DNA of 64,000 nt, taken from NCBI GenBank assembly GCA_964291505.2, contig OZ220216.1, forward strand, positions 1,612,001 to 1,676,000, in the 5' to 3' direction. Below the pieces are notes generated by a model. That model was not told where the DNA came from. It was given only the letters and a program-made list of their open reading frames with translations, and made no database searches. Shown here one piece after another: positions 34,601 through 43,307 of the stretch. Both the position numbers and the translations under genes were made by a program. Position 1 is the stretch's first letter; every line of letters starts with the position of its first letter. This DNA is from Kistimonas sp964291505 (GTDB lineage: Bacteria > Pseudomonadota > Gammaproteobacteria > Pseudomonadales > Endozoicomonadaceae).

Positions 34601-35093
34601 AATCACCGTGTTCATAGACCGTATCAACACAGTGATAGCCGGCACTTTCCAGTAATTGGCGTTGCTTTTCCCGATCAAAGGTATCGCCTGCTGCCAGTAC
34701 CAGGCTATGACCTTCCAGGAAGGAAACTGGAGGCGTTTTGTGCATCAGGGTGCTGGCCGCTACGATCAGGATGCCCCGTTTAACCCGTGGCAGTCTGTGC
34801 AAGGTGTGCAGGCGTTGGGAAATAATATCCTGATGGGGGGAAAAGATGTCGTAGGGCAGGGTTTCCCAGTCCGGGTAGGTCAGCAGTTCCAGCTGTTGGG
34901 TGGGATTAATAAAAAAATCAAGTTCCCTGCGCAGGCGCTCAGCCTGCTCCTGATCAGGTGTAATGATCAGACTGAAACCGGCATGTCGCTGGGCCGCGTC
35001 GGCGACTGCGAGCGATAACGCCGCCCCCTGAGCGTCGCCCCAGACCTGCTTGTCGCCGGGTTTGACCGGAAGCGGGAAAGTGAACTGTGTCAT
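31644..35093 (-). CDS. mfd: Transcription-repair coupling factor Mfd
   Basis: 1149-aa DNA translocase that removes stalled RNA polymerase and recruits UvrA. In order: UvrB-like N-terminus (about 1-350), RNA polymerase interaction domain (GAPVVHLDHGIGRYRGL, about 490-560), RecG-like helicase domain with GDVGFGKTEVAMRAAF and DEEH, then motif VI region LRGRVGRS and the C-terminal TRCF domain. ATG at 35093 has AGG 6 nt upstream; the ATG at 35099 lies too close to that site. Confidence 0.96.
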   Translation of the reverse strand: MTQFTFPLPVKPGDKQVWGDAQGAALSLAVADAAQRHAGFSLIITPDQEQAERLRRELDFFINPTQQLELLTYPDWETLPYDIFSPHQDIISQRLHTLHRLPRVKRGILIVAASTLMHKTPPVSFLEGHSLVLAAGDTFDREKQRQLLESAGYHCVDTVYEHGDYAMRGSIIDIFPMGSNTPFRIDLFDDEIDTLRTFDPETQRSVEQVERINLLPAREYPLTPDAITHFKQAFRSRFDVDYRDCPLYLDLSRGLASPGAEYYLSLFFGETASLFDYLPDNTLLITTGDIQPAITHFRDDLNSRYESRKVDPSRPILPPADIFLADEALFRQCKALPRIQLENNSVPNKTGHHDLPVRSVPVVEVDHKSSKPLAALQTLMRDANRVLLCAESAGRRENLTELLNRHSLRPEPASGWHDFLASDSSFSITTAPIDSAVWLDEDNTLLLTETQLLGGQVMQRRRRKKATDETDLAIRNLGELSIGAPVVHLDHGIGRYRGLQTIDLNNQPQEFLTIEYADEAKLYVPVSSLHLVSRYSGADDQLAPINRLGTEQWSKARQKAAEKARDAAAELLDIYARREAQSGFACTDPGADYQIFSSTFPFEETPDQEVSIQAVVRDMMADRPMDRLICGDVGFGKTEVAMRAAFMAVHNSRQVAVLVPTTLLAQQHFESFRDRFADWPVKVEVMSRFKTAKQIGELKNGLAEGAIDIIIGTHKLLQEDTTFKNIGLLIIDEEHRFGVRQKEKLKSLRSEVDILTLTATPIPRTLNMAMANMRDLSIIATPPARRLAVKTFVREADSILIKEAILRELLRGGQVYYLHNEVKTIEKVASDLQEMLPEARVAIGHGQMRERELEQVMQDFYHKRHNVLVCTTIIETGIDIPSANTIIIDRADKFGLAQLHQLRGRVGRSHHQAYAYLMTPNRRSMTADAVKRLEAIEQAGDLGMGFTLATHDMEIRGAGELLGDEQSGQIQTVGFTLYMEMLERAVDDIRHSRTPDPEKPLATHTDINLRLPALIPDDYIPDVHTRLVLYKRIASASNSATLRELQVEMIDRFGLLPNPVKYLFRVTELKLLAQKLGIDRIDTGEKTGTIDFSTTPNVDPMKLVRMVQREPQRYRLQGASTLKYSTPMETVEQRLQITQNLLEELSLSA

Positions 35094-35216
35094 GAACATC
35101 CTGTAACGGCTGGATTCGGTAAAGTGCCGATTCTAGCAGGAAGGGAAAATCCCGTCCTCCTGCACCGAAAACAAACAAATAAGAACAGAAAAAGACGGTT
35201 TCGCACGGTGAATGTG

Positions 35217-35245
35217 TTGCGAAATGTAACCCGAATCGCGATAAT
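35217..35245 (+). promoter_or_regulatory. Candidate promoter of the gap-like gene
   Basis: TTGCGA (35217-35222), 17 bp, GATAAT (35240-35245). It matches sigma70 consensus at 4/6 and 5/6 positions and lies in the divergent spacer between mfd and the gap-like gene. Confidence 0.55.
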
Positions 35246-35384
35246 GGCGGCGCGCTAACCCGAGTCGGTACCAGGGGGTCGTTGTATCATGGGCCGGGTC
35301 GGGGCCGATAAACAACAGCCATGGGCGAACAGGGTGTTTCCCGGGATCTTCCTGGTTGTCTCGCTAGAGAATGCAGGTAACAGA

Positions 35385-36836
35385 GTGACTCAAGAGAAAA
35401 TGCTTGATAGTTTCGCCGACTGGAAAGAACGTGAAGCCATGGCCGAGTCCATGATTCCCCTGGTTGGCAAACTGTACAGGGATCATAACGTTGTAACCTC
35501 TCTTTTTGGCCGCCCGATTATTAACCGTTCTGTCATCGATATCATCAAGGCTCACCGCTTTGTCCGCCAGGTTGAGCAGAATGGCCTCTCTGTGCGTGAA
35601 ACCCTGCCGGTGCTGGAGCAGTTGGCGACATTGAAGCTAGGCCCGTCCCGCATTGATATTGGCAAGCTGGCCATGAAATTTAAATCGCAGGATCAGTTTG
35701 CGGAATTGAATGACTTCCTGCGTGATGAGCTGAAAGATGTTCTGGGGGGAGAACAGCCGGAAGCGCAGAATGGTCAGGACGTCGTCCTGTATGGCTTTGG
35801 CCGGATTGGTCGCCTGATGGCGCGCATTCTGATTGAGCGTGCGGGTGGCGGTGCGGGCCTCAACCTTCGAGCCATTGTTGTGCGTAATGGCGGTGCCGAG
35901 AATGATCTGGCCAAGCGGACAAGCCTTCTGCGTCGTGATTCTGTACACGGTTCCTTCCGCGGTACTCTCAGTATCGATGAAGAAAATCAGTGCATCATTG
36001 CTAACGGCGTACGTATTCAGGTTATTTACTCCAATTCACCGGATTCCATTGATTACACCCAGTACGGCATCAATAATGCGATTGTGGTCGACAATACCGG
36101 TAAGTGGCGTGATGAAGAGGGGTTGGGCCTGCATCTGAAATGCCCCGGTGTGTCTCGTGTGGTTCTGACAGCACCCGGCAAAGGTGAAATGAAGAACATC
36201 GTTTATGGCGTGAACCATAATCTGATCAGCACGGATGACCGTATTGTGTCGGCTGCATCCTGCACGACTAATGCGATTACGCCAATCCTCAAGGCATTGC
36301 TGGACAAGTTTGGTATTGCCAATGGTCACGTTGAGACGGTGCATGCTTACACCAACGACCAGAATCTCATTGATAACTATCACAAGGGAGATCGCCGCGG
36401 TCGTGCCGCAGCCCTGAATATGGTAGTTACTGAGACGGGAGCAGCGAAAGCGGTTGCCAAGGCTATTCCCGAGCTTAAGGGCAAGCTAACCGGTAATGCG
36501 ATTCGGGTGCCGACGCCGAATGTTTCTCTGGCGATCCTGAATCTGAATTTGAAAAGCAGCACGACTGTTGATGAGCTCAACGATTATCTGCGGGAGTGTT
36601 CCCTGTACTCGGATCTGCAAAAGCAGATTGATTACGTCAAATCACTTGAAGTGGTTTCCAGTGATTTCGTCGGTTCTCGTTATGCGGGCATTGTGGATGC
36701 TGAGGCAACCATCGTTGATGGCGATCGTTGTGTGCTGTATGTCTGGTATGATAATGAATTCGGTTACAGCTGTCAGGTAAATCGTATTCTGCAGCATATG
36801 GCGGGTGTTATGTATCCTGTGTTCCCGCACAGCTGA
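35385..36836 (+). CDS. Long glyceraldehyde-3-phosphate dehydrogenase paralogue
   Basis: 483-aa GAPDH with an N-terminal helical extension of about 130 residues before the NAD fold. NAD motif YGFGRIGR near residue 135, catalytic Cys293 in SAASCTTNAITP, and C-terminal VWYDNEFGYSCQV are intact. The same architecture next to mfd is found in Pseudomonas (PA3001). Start is the GTG at 35385 (MTQEKMLDSF), which matches that relative and has AGG about 8 nt upstream; an open frame reaches 35289. The role is probably glycolytic or gluconeogenic flux; cofactor preference cannot be read. Confidence 0.9.
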   Translation: MTQEKMLDSFADWKEREAMAESMIPLVGKLYRDHNVVTSLFGRPIINRSVIDIIKAHRFVRQVEQNGLSVRETLPVLEQLATLKLGPSRIDIGKLAMKFKSQDQFAELNDFLRDELKDVLGGEQPEAQNGQDVVLYGFGRIGRLMARILIERAGGGAGLNLRAIVVRNGGAENDLAKRTSLLRRDSVHGSFRGTLSIDEENQCIIANGVRIQVIYSNSPDSIDYTQYGINNAIVVDNTGKWRDEEGLGLHLKCPGVSRVVLTAPGKGEMKNIVYGVNHNLISTDDRIVSAASCTTNAITPILKALLDKFGIANGHVETVHAYTNDQNLIDNYHKGDRRGRAAALNMVVTETGAAKAVAKAIPELKGKLTGNAIRVPTPNVSLAILNLNLKSSTTVDELNDYLRECSLYSDLQKQIDYVKSLEVVSSDFVGSRYAGIVDAEATIVDGDRCVLYVWYDNEFGYSCQVNRILQHMAGVMYPVFPHS

Positions 36837-36865
36837 TTTCGTCGTTTAATTCTTGCGTAATTGAG

Positions 36866-36901
36866 CCTGCTGGTGGTGAAAATAGTGTCACTGTCAGCAG
36901 G
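36866..36901 (+). terminator. Possible hairpin terminator after the gap-like gene
   Basis: CCTGCTG (36866-36872) pairs with CAGCAGG (36895-36901) around a long loop. A T-run occurs only about 15 nt later, so support is weak. Confidence 0.35.
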
Positions 36902-37073
36902 TTTGACGCCATCCTGTTTTTTTCTGCTTTACTTCAGTGTGATTCATCGTGATTAGTGACGACGCGTATCGCCAGCTTTGATTGGGCAGTGCTTGTTGCG
37001 CGTTTATTAAAAAAATGCTGTACAGGGAATGTCGGCTTGATGGCATTACCAGCTATATGAGGAGCAAATCTGT

Positions 37074-37199
37074 ATGGCATATTGGCATAACGGTCATTAT
37101 AATTCGCCCTTGGGATTTCAGGGGAGCACTATCCGGAATAGCCGACCGTTAACCATAGGGTCGTTGTTCCTTCAATCCGTAGTCTTCCCTAATACCTGA
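37074..37199 (+). CDS. Possible 41-aa ORF ahead of nqrA
   Basis: An ATG at 37074 preceded by AGGAG (37060-37064) at a 9-nt spacing opens a 41-codon frame beginning MAYWHNGHYNSPLGFQG and ending TGA at 37199. It ends 127 bp before nqrA. It matches no family I know. It could be a small protein, a leader peptide or chance; the overlapping TATAAT counts against it. Confidence 0.3.
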   Translation: MAYWHNGHYNSPLGFQGSTIRNSRPLTIGSLFLQSVVFPNT

Positions 37200-37325
37200 A
37201 AGTGAAATTAGAACGGGCACAGGCCTGCACGGGGCGGATATAACATCAAAATCAAGCTTCCGTCCTGCCAGTCACCTGGAGAAAGGTTTTCCTTCACCTT
37301 GCATGCAACCGGTTAGGCGAAACGT

Positions 37326-38657
37326 ATGATCAACATAAAACGGGGCCTGGATCTACCGATAACGGGATCGCCAGAGCAGACCATTGCCGAGGAGCGTCAT
37401 GTGCGTTCCGTGGCGGTGCTCGGCTCTGACTATGTGGGAATGAAACCCACTATGGCGGTCGCAGTCGGAGACCGGGTAAACCTGGGGCAACTGCTTTTTA
37501 CTGATAAAAAAAATACCGATGTCCGTTATACATCTCCGGCGAGTGGTGTCGTCGCAGCTATTCACCGAGGTGAAAAGCGCGTCTTCCAGTCACTGGTCAT
37601 TGATGTTGACGGTGAGGGGGAGGAAACCTTCTCCCAGTATGCACCTGCAGACCTGGACGGTCTGACCAGGGAACAGGTGCAGGAGAATCTGGTGCAATCC
37701 GGCTTGTGGACCGCATTGCGCACCCGTCCTTACAGCAAGGTACCTGAACCCGGTACTGCGCCGGCTGCGCTGTTTGTGACCGCCATGGACACCAATCCGC
37801 TTTCGGCTAATCCGGAAGTCTTCATTGCCGAGCAGGCAGAAGCCTTTGAACAGGGGCTGAAGGTGCTTAGCAAGTTGACCGATGGCAAGCTCTACTTGTG
37901 TAAGGCGCCAGGGGCTGTCATGCCGACTGGGTCTGCACAGGTGGAAGAGTTTTCCGGCCCTCACCCAGCAGGTCTGGCGGGAACCCATATTCATTTCCTC
38001 GAGCCAGTCGGCGTCAACAAGATGGTTTGGCATATCGGTTATCAGGATGTGATTGCTGTTGGAAAACTGTTTGTAACAGGTCGCCTGTTTGTCGAGCGCG
38101 TGGTTGCGCTGGCTGGTCCCCAGGTGGAAAAGCCGCGCCTTATCCGCACCCGTATTGGCGCAAGCACAGAAGAGCTGACGGCAGGTGAATTGCTGACAGA
38201 TGAGAATCGTGTCATTTCCGGTTCTGTCTTCGGTGGTTTTACGGCCAGTGGTCCTTATGCCTACCTGGGTCGCTACAGCAACCAGATCACCGTGTTGCGT
38301 GAAGGTCGTGAACGTCCTTTGCTTCACTACATTGTGCCAGGCTCTGATCGCTTTTCGGTGATGCCGATCTACGTCTCCCGTTTCATGAAGAAGCTGTTCC
38401 CGTTCAGCACAACCACGAACGGCAGTGAGCGTGCCATGGTGCCCGTTGGTGCGTATGAAAAGGTGATGCCGCTGGATGTGCTGCCGACTCAGCTGCTGCG
38501 CTCCATTATTGTCGGCGATACTGAAACTGCCCAGAAACTGGGCGTTCTGGAGCTGGATGAAGAAGATCTGGCCCTGTGCACCTATGTCTGCCCGGGCAAG
38601 TATGAATACGGTCCGATCCTGCGTGATAACCTGACCACCATCGAGAAAGAGGGGTGA
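37326..38657 (+). CDS. nqrA: Na+-translocating NADH:quinone reductase subunit A
   Basis: 443-aa peripheral subunit, first gene of the six-gene Na+-NQR operon. This respiratory pump oxidises NADH, reduces ubiquinone and exports Na+. The family start MINIKRGLDLPITGSPEQ is clear, as are TGRLFVERVVALAGPQV and VMPIYVSRFMKKLFPFS. It lies at the membrane and forms part of the quinone site. The 3' end abuts nqrB. Confidence 0.96.
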   Translation: MINIKRGLDLPITGSPEQTIAEERHVRSVAVLGSDYVGMKPTMAVAVGDRVNLGQLLFTDKKNTDVRYTSPASGVVAAIHRGEKRVFQSLVIDVDGEGEETFSQYAPADLDGLTREQVQENLVQSGLWTALRTRPYSKVPEPGTAPAALFVTAMDTNPLSANPEVFIAEQAEAFEQGLKVLSKLTDGKLYLCKAPGAVMPTGSAQVEEFSGPHPAGLAGTHIHFLEPVGVNKMVWHIGYQDVIAVGKLFVTGRLFVERVVALAGPQVEKPRLIRTRIGASTEELTAGELLTDENRVISGSVFGGFTASGPYAYLGRYSNQITVLREGRERPLLHYIVPGSDRFSVMPIYVSRFMKKLFPFSTTTNGSERAMVPVGAYEKVMPLDVLPTQLLRSIIVGDTETAQKLGVLELDEEDLALCTYVCPGKYEYGPILRDNLTTIEKEG

Positions 38658-38659
38658 CC

Positions 38660-39865
38660 ATGGGGTTGCGAAAAGTTCTTGATTCCGTCGCGCCTCTGTT
38701 TGAGAAAGGGGGCAAGTATGAAAAGTGGTATCCGCTCTATGAAGCGGTTGATACCGTCTTTTACAGTCCGCCTTCGGTCACCCATACCACGTCACATGTC
38801 CGTGACGGGATTGATCTGAAGCGTATCATGATCACCGTCTGGGCCTGTGCCTTCCCGGCCATGTTTTATGGCATGTGGAACCTGGGTTACCAGGCAAATA
38901 TGGCCATTCAGGGTGGTTTGTCTGCACCTTCTGACTGGCATGGGTGGCTGATCAGCCTGTTTGCAGGTCATGATCCGTCCAGTATCTGGGACAACATGAT
39001 CTATGGGGCGGCTTACTTCCTGCCGGTTTACCTGGTCACGTTTATGGTGGGTGGCTTCTGGGAAGTTCTGTTTGCCACCGTGCGTAAGCATGAAATTAAC
39101 GAAGGTTTCTTTGTTACCTCCATTCTGTTTGCGTTGACGGTACCGCCGACCATCCCGCTGTGGCAGGTTGCCCTGGGTATCAGCTTTGGTGTGGTCATTG
39201 GTAAGGAAGTCTTCGGTGGTACCGGTAAGAACTTCCTGAACCCGGCGCTGACGGGCCGTGCGTTCCTGTTCTTCGCGTATCCGGCACAGATGTCCGGCGA
39301 CGCGGTATGGACCGCCGTTGACGGTTTCAGTGGTGCGACTGCTTTGAGCCTGGGCGCTGACGGTGGTGTTGAAAACATCATGAGCCATGGTATTACCTGG
39401 TTTGATGCTTTCTACGGCAACATTCAGGGTTCTATCGGTGAGACCTCCACGCTGGCCATTCTGCTGGGTGGTGCGGTCATGATTGCCATGGGTATCGCGT
39501 CTTGGCGGATCGTTGCCGGCACCATACTGGGCATGATTGCCATGAGTACGCTGTTCAATGTGATCGGCTCTGATACCAATCCAATGTTCGCCATGCCCTG
39601 GTACTGGCACTTCGTACTGGGTGGTTTTGCCTTTGGCTTGATCTTTATGACCACTGACCCGGTCTCCGCAGCCATGACCCATACCGGGCGCTGGTTGTTT
39701 GGTGGCCTGATTGGTGTGATGGTCATTCTGATCCGTGTCGCCAACCCGGCCTTCCCGGAAGGCATGATGCTGGCAATTCTGTTTGCCAACCTGTTTGCAC
39801 CGTTGCTTGATCATTTTGTGGTGCAGGCCAACATCAAACGTCGGGAGGCACGCGTCAATGGCTAA
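38660..39865 (+). CDS. nqrB: Na+-translocating NADH:quinone reductase subunit B
   Basis: 401-aa membrane subunit with about ten helices, homologous to RnfD. It binds FMN covalently through Thr227 in FSGATALS and also carries riboflavin and quinone. ATG at 38660 is chosen over a GTG at 38654 because GAGGGG lies 5-6 nt before it. It starts right after the nqrA stop and overlaps nqrC by 8 nt. ApbE, encoded at 43308, is expected to attach the FMN. Confidence 0.96.
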   Translation: MGLRKVLDSVAPLFEKGGKYEKWYPLYEAVDTVFYSPPSVTHTTSHVRDGIDLKRIMITVWACAFPAMFYGMWNLGYQANMAIQGGLSAPSDWHGWLISLFAGHDPSSIWDNMIYGAAYFLPVYLVTFMVGGFWEVLFATVRKHEINEGFFVTSILFALTVPPTIPLWQVALGISFGVVIGKEVFGGTGKNFLNPALTGRAFLFFAYPAQMSGDAVWTAVDGFSGATALSLGADGGVENIMSHGITWFDAFYGNIQGSIGETSTLAILLGGAVMIAMGIASWRIVAGTILGMIAMSTLFNVIGSDTNPMFAMPWYWHFVLGGFAFGLIFMTTDPVSAAMTHTGRWLFGGLIGVMVILIRVANPAFPEGMMLAILFANLFAPLLDHFVVQANIKRREARVNG

Positions 39866-40646
39866 TAACGACACAATTAAAAAGACGCTGCTGGTCACCA
39901 TCACACTGTCGCTCGTGTGTTCGGTGTTGGTGTCCGGTGCGGCGGTGGCATTGAAGTCCCGGCAGAACGAGAACAAGGTGCTGGATGTTCAGCAGAATAT
40001 TCTCGCGATCTCCGGGCTGGTGGCCGACCCCAAGGCACTGAGCCGTCAGGAAATTCAGGAAGAGTTCAGCAAGATCACCCCGAAGCTTGTTGACCTTGAA
40101 ACAGGTAAGTTCGATACCAAGCTGGATGTCGACACATTTAATCAGCAGGCAGCCTCCAAGGACCCTGCGATGTCCAATGCGTTGCCTGCCGATCAGGACA
40201 AGGCCCTGATCAAGCGTCTGGAGAAGACGGCCAAGATCTACGTTGTCGAGAAGGATGGCAAGTTGGAAACTGTCATTCTTCCTGTGCGTGGTTATGGTCT
40301 GTGGTCAACCCTGTATGGCTTCCTGGCCCTGGAGAGTGACCTCAATACGGTTGCCGGTTTTGGCTTCTATCAGCATGCTGAAACGCCAGGTCTGGGTGGT
40401 GAGGTTGATAATCCGCGCTGGAAAGGGCTCTGGATCGGTAAAGAAGTCTTTGATGACAAAGGCAATATCGATATTACCGTCGTCAAGGGTGCCGTTGATC
40501 CTTCAGCAGCTGATGCCAAGCATAAGGTGGATGGTCTCTCCGGTGCTACTCTGACCAGCCGTGGTGTCGATAATCTGGTCAAGTTCTGGCTTGGCAAGAA
40601 TGGTTTTGGCCCGTTCCTCAACAATCTGAAGAAGGGGGAGGCGTAA
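39858..40646 (+). CDS. nqrC: Na+-translocating NADH:quinone reductase subunit C
   Basis: 262-aa subunit with one N-terminal helix (LLVTITLSLVCSVLVSGAAV) and a periplasmic FMN domain. The covalent FMN site is Thr231 in LSGATLTS. ATG at 39858 overlaps nqrB by 8 nt, with GGGAGG upstream. The open frame extends further upstream inside nqrB, but this start gives the family's length. Confidence 0.96.
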   Translation: MANNDTIKKTLLVTITLSLVCSVLVSGAAVALKSRQNENKVLDVQQNILAISGLVADPKALSRQEIQEEFSKITPKLVDLETGKFDTKLDVDTFNQQAASKDPAMSNALPADQDKALIKRLEKTAKIYVVEKDGKLETVILPVRGYGLWSTLYGFLALESDLNTVAGFGFYQHAETPGLGGEVDNPRWKGLWIGKEVFDDKGNIDITVVKGAVDPSAADAKHKVDGLSGATLTSRGVDNLVKFWLGKNGFGPFLNNLKKGEA

Positions 40647-40647
40647 G

Positions 40648-41310
40648 ATGAGTGAAAAGAAAGACGTCATCCTGACGCCCATATTCAACAACAACCCCAT
40701 CGCGTTGCAGATACTGGGTATCTGTTCCGCGCTGGCGGTAACAACCAGCATGAAGGTCAGTATGGTTATGGCGATTGCCGTAATCTTCGTAACGGCCTTC
40801 TCTAACCTGTTCGTTTCGCTGATCCGGAATCAGATTCCGAACAGCATTCGTATTATCGCCCAGATGACGATCATTGCGTCGCTGGTTATCGTGGTCGACC
40901 AGGTGTTGAAAGCCTACGCCTACGAAATCAGCAAGCAGTTGTCGGTGTTTGTGGGTCTGATCATTACCAACTGTATCGTTATGGGGCGCGCGGAAGCCTA
41001 TGCGATGAAGAATCCTCCGGGCATGTCCTTCCTGGATGGTATTGGTAACGGTCTGGGTTACGGTGCAGTACTGCTGGTCGTTGGTTTCTTCCGTGAGCTT
41101 CTGGGGTCCGGTAAGCTGTTCGGCTTTGAAATCCTGCCGCTGGTTAACAATGGTGGCTGGTATCTGCCTAATGGCCTGATGTTGCTGGCACCCAGCGCCT
41201 TCTTCCTGATCGGCTTGTTGATTTGGGCATTGCGTGCCTGGAAAACCGAGCAGGTTGAGGCACCTGAATACAAGATGGCAGCGCACACGACGGCTAAGGA
41301 GGCGCACTGA
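40648..41310 (+). CDS. nqrD: Na+-translocating NADH:quinone reductase subunit D
   Basis: 220-aa integral membrane subunit with about six helices, related to RnfE. With NqrE it holds the intramembrane iron-sulfur centre: TNCIVMGRAEA supplies one Cys and SALAVTTSMK is the other conserved turn. Starts 2 nt after nqrC, with GGGGGAGG inside the nqrC end. Confidence 0.96.
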   Translation: MSEKKDVILTPIFNNNPIALQILGICSALAVTTSMKVSMVMAIAVIFVTAFSNLFVSLIRNQIPNSIRIIAQMTIIASLVIVVDQVLKAYAYEISKQLSVFVGLIITNCIVMGRAEAYAMKNPPGMSFLDGIGNGLGYGAVLLVVGFFRELLGSGKLFGFEILPLVNNGGWYLPNGLMLLAPSAFFLIGLLIWALRAWKTEQVEAPEYKMAAHTTAKEAH

Positions 41311-41312
41311 TC

Positions 41313-41912
41313 ATGGTTGAACATTATCTCAGCCTGTTCGTCAAAGCCGTGTTCGTTGAGAATATGGCGCTGGCGTTCTTCCTGGGCATGTGTACCTTCC
41401 TGGCTGTGTCCAAGAAGATCCAGACCGCGTTTGGTCTCGGTGTTGCGGTTATCGTGGTACTGGCAATCACTGTACCGGTCAATAACCTGATTTTTACCCA
41501 TGTGCTGAAAGAAGGCGCGATCGTTGAGGGCGTTGACCTCACGTTCCTCGGCTATATCACCTACATCGGTGTTATTGCTGCCATCGTTCAGATTCTGGAA
41601 ATGTTCCTCGATCGTTATGTGCCGGCACTGTACAACGCATTGGGCGTTTTCCTGCCCCTGATCACAGTGAACTGTGCCATTCTGGGAGCTTCCCTGTTCA
41701 TGGTGGAGCGGGACTACAGCTTTGGCGACAGTGTTGTCTACGGCCTGGGCGCAGGTACCGGTTGGGCGCTGGCTATCGTGGCACTGGCAGGTATCCGTGA
41801 GAAGCTGAAATACAGTGACGTACCTCCGGGTCTCCGGGGGCTGGGCATCACATTCATTACCGTAGGACTGATGTCGCTTGGCTTCATGTCCTTCTCCGGT
41901 GTCCAGTTGTAA
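41313..41912 (+). CDS. nqrE: Na+-translocating NADH:quinone reductase subunit E
   Basis: 199-aa membrane subunit with about six helices, related to RnfA and forming an inverted pair with NqrD. FFLGMCTFLAVSKK and LITVNCAILGASLF hold the conserved Cys residues for the intramembrane cluster. AAGGAGG lies a short distance before the ATG at 41313, inside the nqrD end. Confidence 0.96.
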   Translation: MVEHYLSLFVKAVFVENMALAFFLGMCTFLAVSKKIQTAFGLGVAVIVVLAITVPVNNLIFTHVLKEGAIVEGVDLTFLGYITYIGVIAAIVQILEMFLDRYVPALYNALGVFLPLITVNCAILGASLFMVERDYSFGDSVVYGLGAGTGWALAIVALAGIREKLKYSDVPPGLRGLGITFITVGLMSLGFMSFSGVQL

Positions 41913-41927
41913 GGGGGGTGAAAGAAC

Positions 41928-43160
41928 ATGAGTGATACGCAGATCATTGTACTGGGTGTCGTGATGTTCACGCTCATCGTGCTGAGCCTGGTGGCGATTA
42001 TCCTCGCCGCCCGTTCCAGGCTGGTTAGCACCGGTGACGTGACCATTGAAATCAACGGCGATCCCAGCAAGACCATCACGGCCCCGGCCGGTGGCAAGCT
42101 ACTGCAAACCCTGGCGGGTCAGGGCATTTTCCTGTCTTCTGCCTGTGGTGGTGGTGGTACCTGTGCCCAGTGTAAGTGTCAGGTTAGCGATGGTGGTGGT
42201 TCAGCGCTACCGACGGAAGAGCCGCACTTTACCCGCCGTGAGTTGAATGAAGGCTGGCGTCTGTCCTGCCAGGTACCGGTCAAGCAGAACATGCAGATCG
42301 AAGTCCCTGAGGAGTTCTTCGGTGTTCAGAAGTGGGAGTGTGAGGTGGTTTCCAACGATAACGTCGCGACGTTTATCAAGGAGCTCACCCTGAAGCTGCC
42401 TGAAGGCGAGAATGTTGACTTCCGTGCCGGTGGTTATGTGCAGCTTGAAGCACCTGCCCACGAAGTTGACTATAAGAACTTCGATATTCCGGAAGAGTAC
42501 AAAGGTGACTGGGATAAGTTTAACCTCTGGCAGTACAAGTCTAAGGTTAACGACACAGTTATCCGTGCCTACTCCATGGCGAACTATCCGGAAGAGAAGG
42601 GCATTCTGAAATTCAATATCCGGATCGCGTCTCCGCCGCCGGGAATGGATGTACCGCCTGGGCAGATGTCTTCCTACGTCTTCAACCTGAAGCCGGGTGA
42701 CAAAATCACTGTTTACGGTCCATTTGGTGAATTCTTTGCCAAGGAAACCGATGCAGAAATGGTTTTTGTTGGTGGTGGTGCGGGTATGGCGCCGATGCGC
42801 TCCCATATCTTTGACCAGCTCAAGCGCCTGGGTTCCAAGCGCAAGATTTCGTTCTGGTATGGTGCGCGCTCCATGCGTGAATCCTTCTATGACGATGAGT
42901 ATGATCAGCTGGCAGCCGATAACGACAACTTCAATTGGCATTTGGCTCTGTCTGATCCGCAGCCGGAAGATAACTGGGATGGCCTCACCGGGTTTATTCA
43001 TAACGTGCTGTATGAAAACTACCTGAAGGACCACCCGGCACCTGAAGATTGTGAGTTCTACATGTGCGGACCGCCCATGATGAACGCAGCGGTCATCAAG
43101 ATGCTGGAAGATCTTGGTGTAGAGCGGGATAATATCCTTCTCGACGACTTCGGCGGCTGA
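41928..43160 (+). CDS. nqrF: Na+-translocating NADH:quinone reductase subunit F
   Basis: 410-aa NADH-oxidising subunit. One N-terminal helix (about 5-27), then a 2Fe-2S ferredoxin domain with Cys73, Cys79, Cys82 and Cys114 (ACGGGGTCAQC; RLSCQV), then FAD (RAYSMANYP) and NADH (GGGAGMAPMRS, MCGPPMM) domains. It feeds electrons into the complex. Last gene of nqrABCDEF, with GGGGGG ahead of the ATG and a strong terminator after the stop. Confidence 0.97.
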   Translation: MSDTQIIVLGVVMFTLIVLSLVAIILAARSRLVSTGDVTIEINGDPSKTITAPAGGKLLQTLAGQGIFLSSACGGGGTCAQCKCQVSDGGGSALPTEEPHFTRRELNEGWRLSCQVPVKQNMQIEVPEEFFGVQKWECEVVSNDNVATFIKELTLKLPEGENVDFRAGGYVQLEAPAHEVDYKNFDIPEEYKGDWDKFNLWQYKSKVNDTVIRAYSMANYPEEKGILKFNIRIASPPPGMDVPPGQMSSYVFNLKPGDKITVYGPFGEFFAKETDAEMVFVGGGAGMAPMRSHIFDQLKRLGSKRKISFWYGARSMRESFYDDEYDQLAADNDNFNWHLALSDPQPEDNWDGLTGFIHNVLYENYLKDHPAPEDCEFYMCGPPMMNAAVIKMLEDLGVERDNILLDDFGG

Positions 43161-43171
43161 TAGGCGTTGAA

Positions 43172-43199
43172 AAAAAGCCCGGTATTACCGGGCTTTTTT
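43172..43199 (+). terminator. Rho-independent terminator after nqrF
   Basis: Stem GCCCGG (43177-43182) / CCGGGC (43188-43193), loop TATTA, flanked by AAAAA before and TTTTTT after. Classic form; the symmetric A/T flanks lengthen the stem. Confidence 0.93.
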
Positions 43200-43307
43200 A
43201 TGCCTGATGAATCGCGTATAGGAAGCCGTTCATCGGAAACTCGCATGGTAACGTCAGTGCGATCACGGTAGAATCCATGCCTTGATTCACACTCAGGATA
43301 TGGTTCC

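Larger units (their letters stand above)
36837..37325 (+). promoter_or_regulatory. 489-bp region upstream of nqrA
   Basis: Long spacer that must hold the nqr promoter. A TATAAT hexamer sits at 37098-37103 but lacks a good -35 box. A short ORF at 37074-37199 is listed separately. I recognise no known riboswitch. Confidence 0.4.

Noticed and set aside
38792..39976. 394-codon open frame antisense to nqrB/nqrC
   Set aside because: Shadow of a conserved membrane gene; the translation is polar and matches no known fold.
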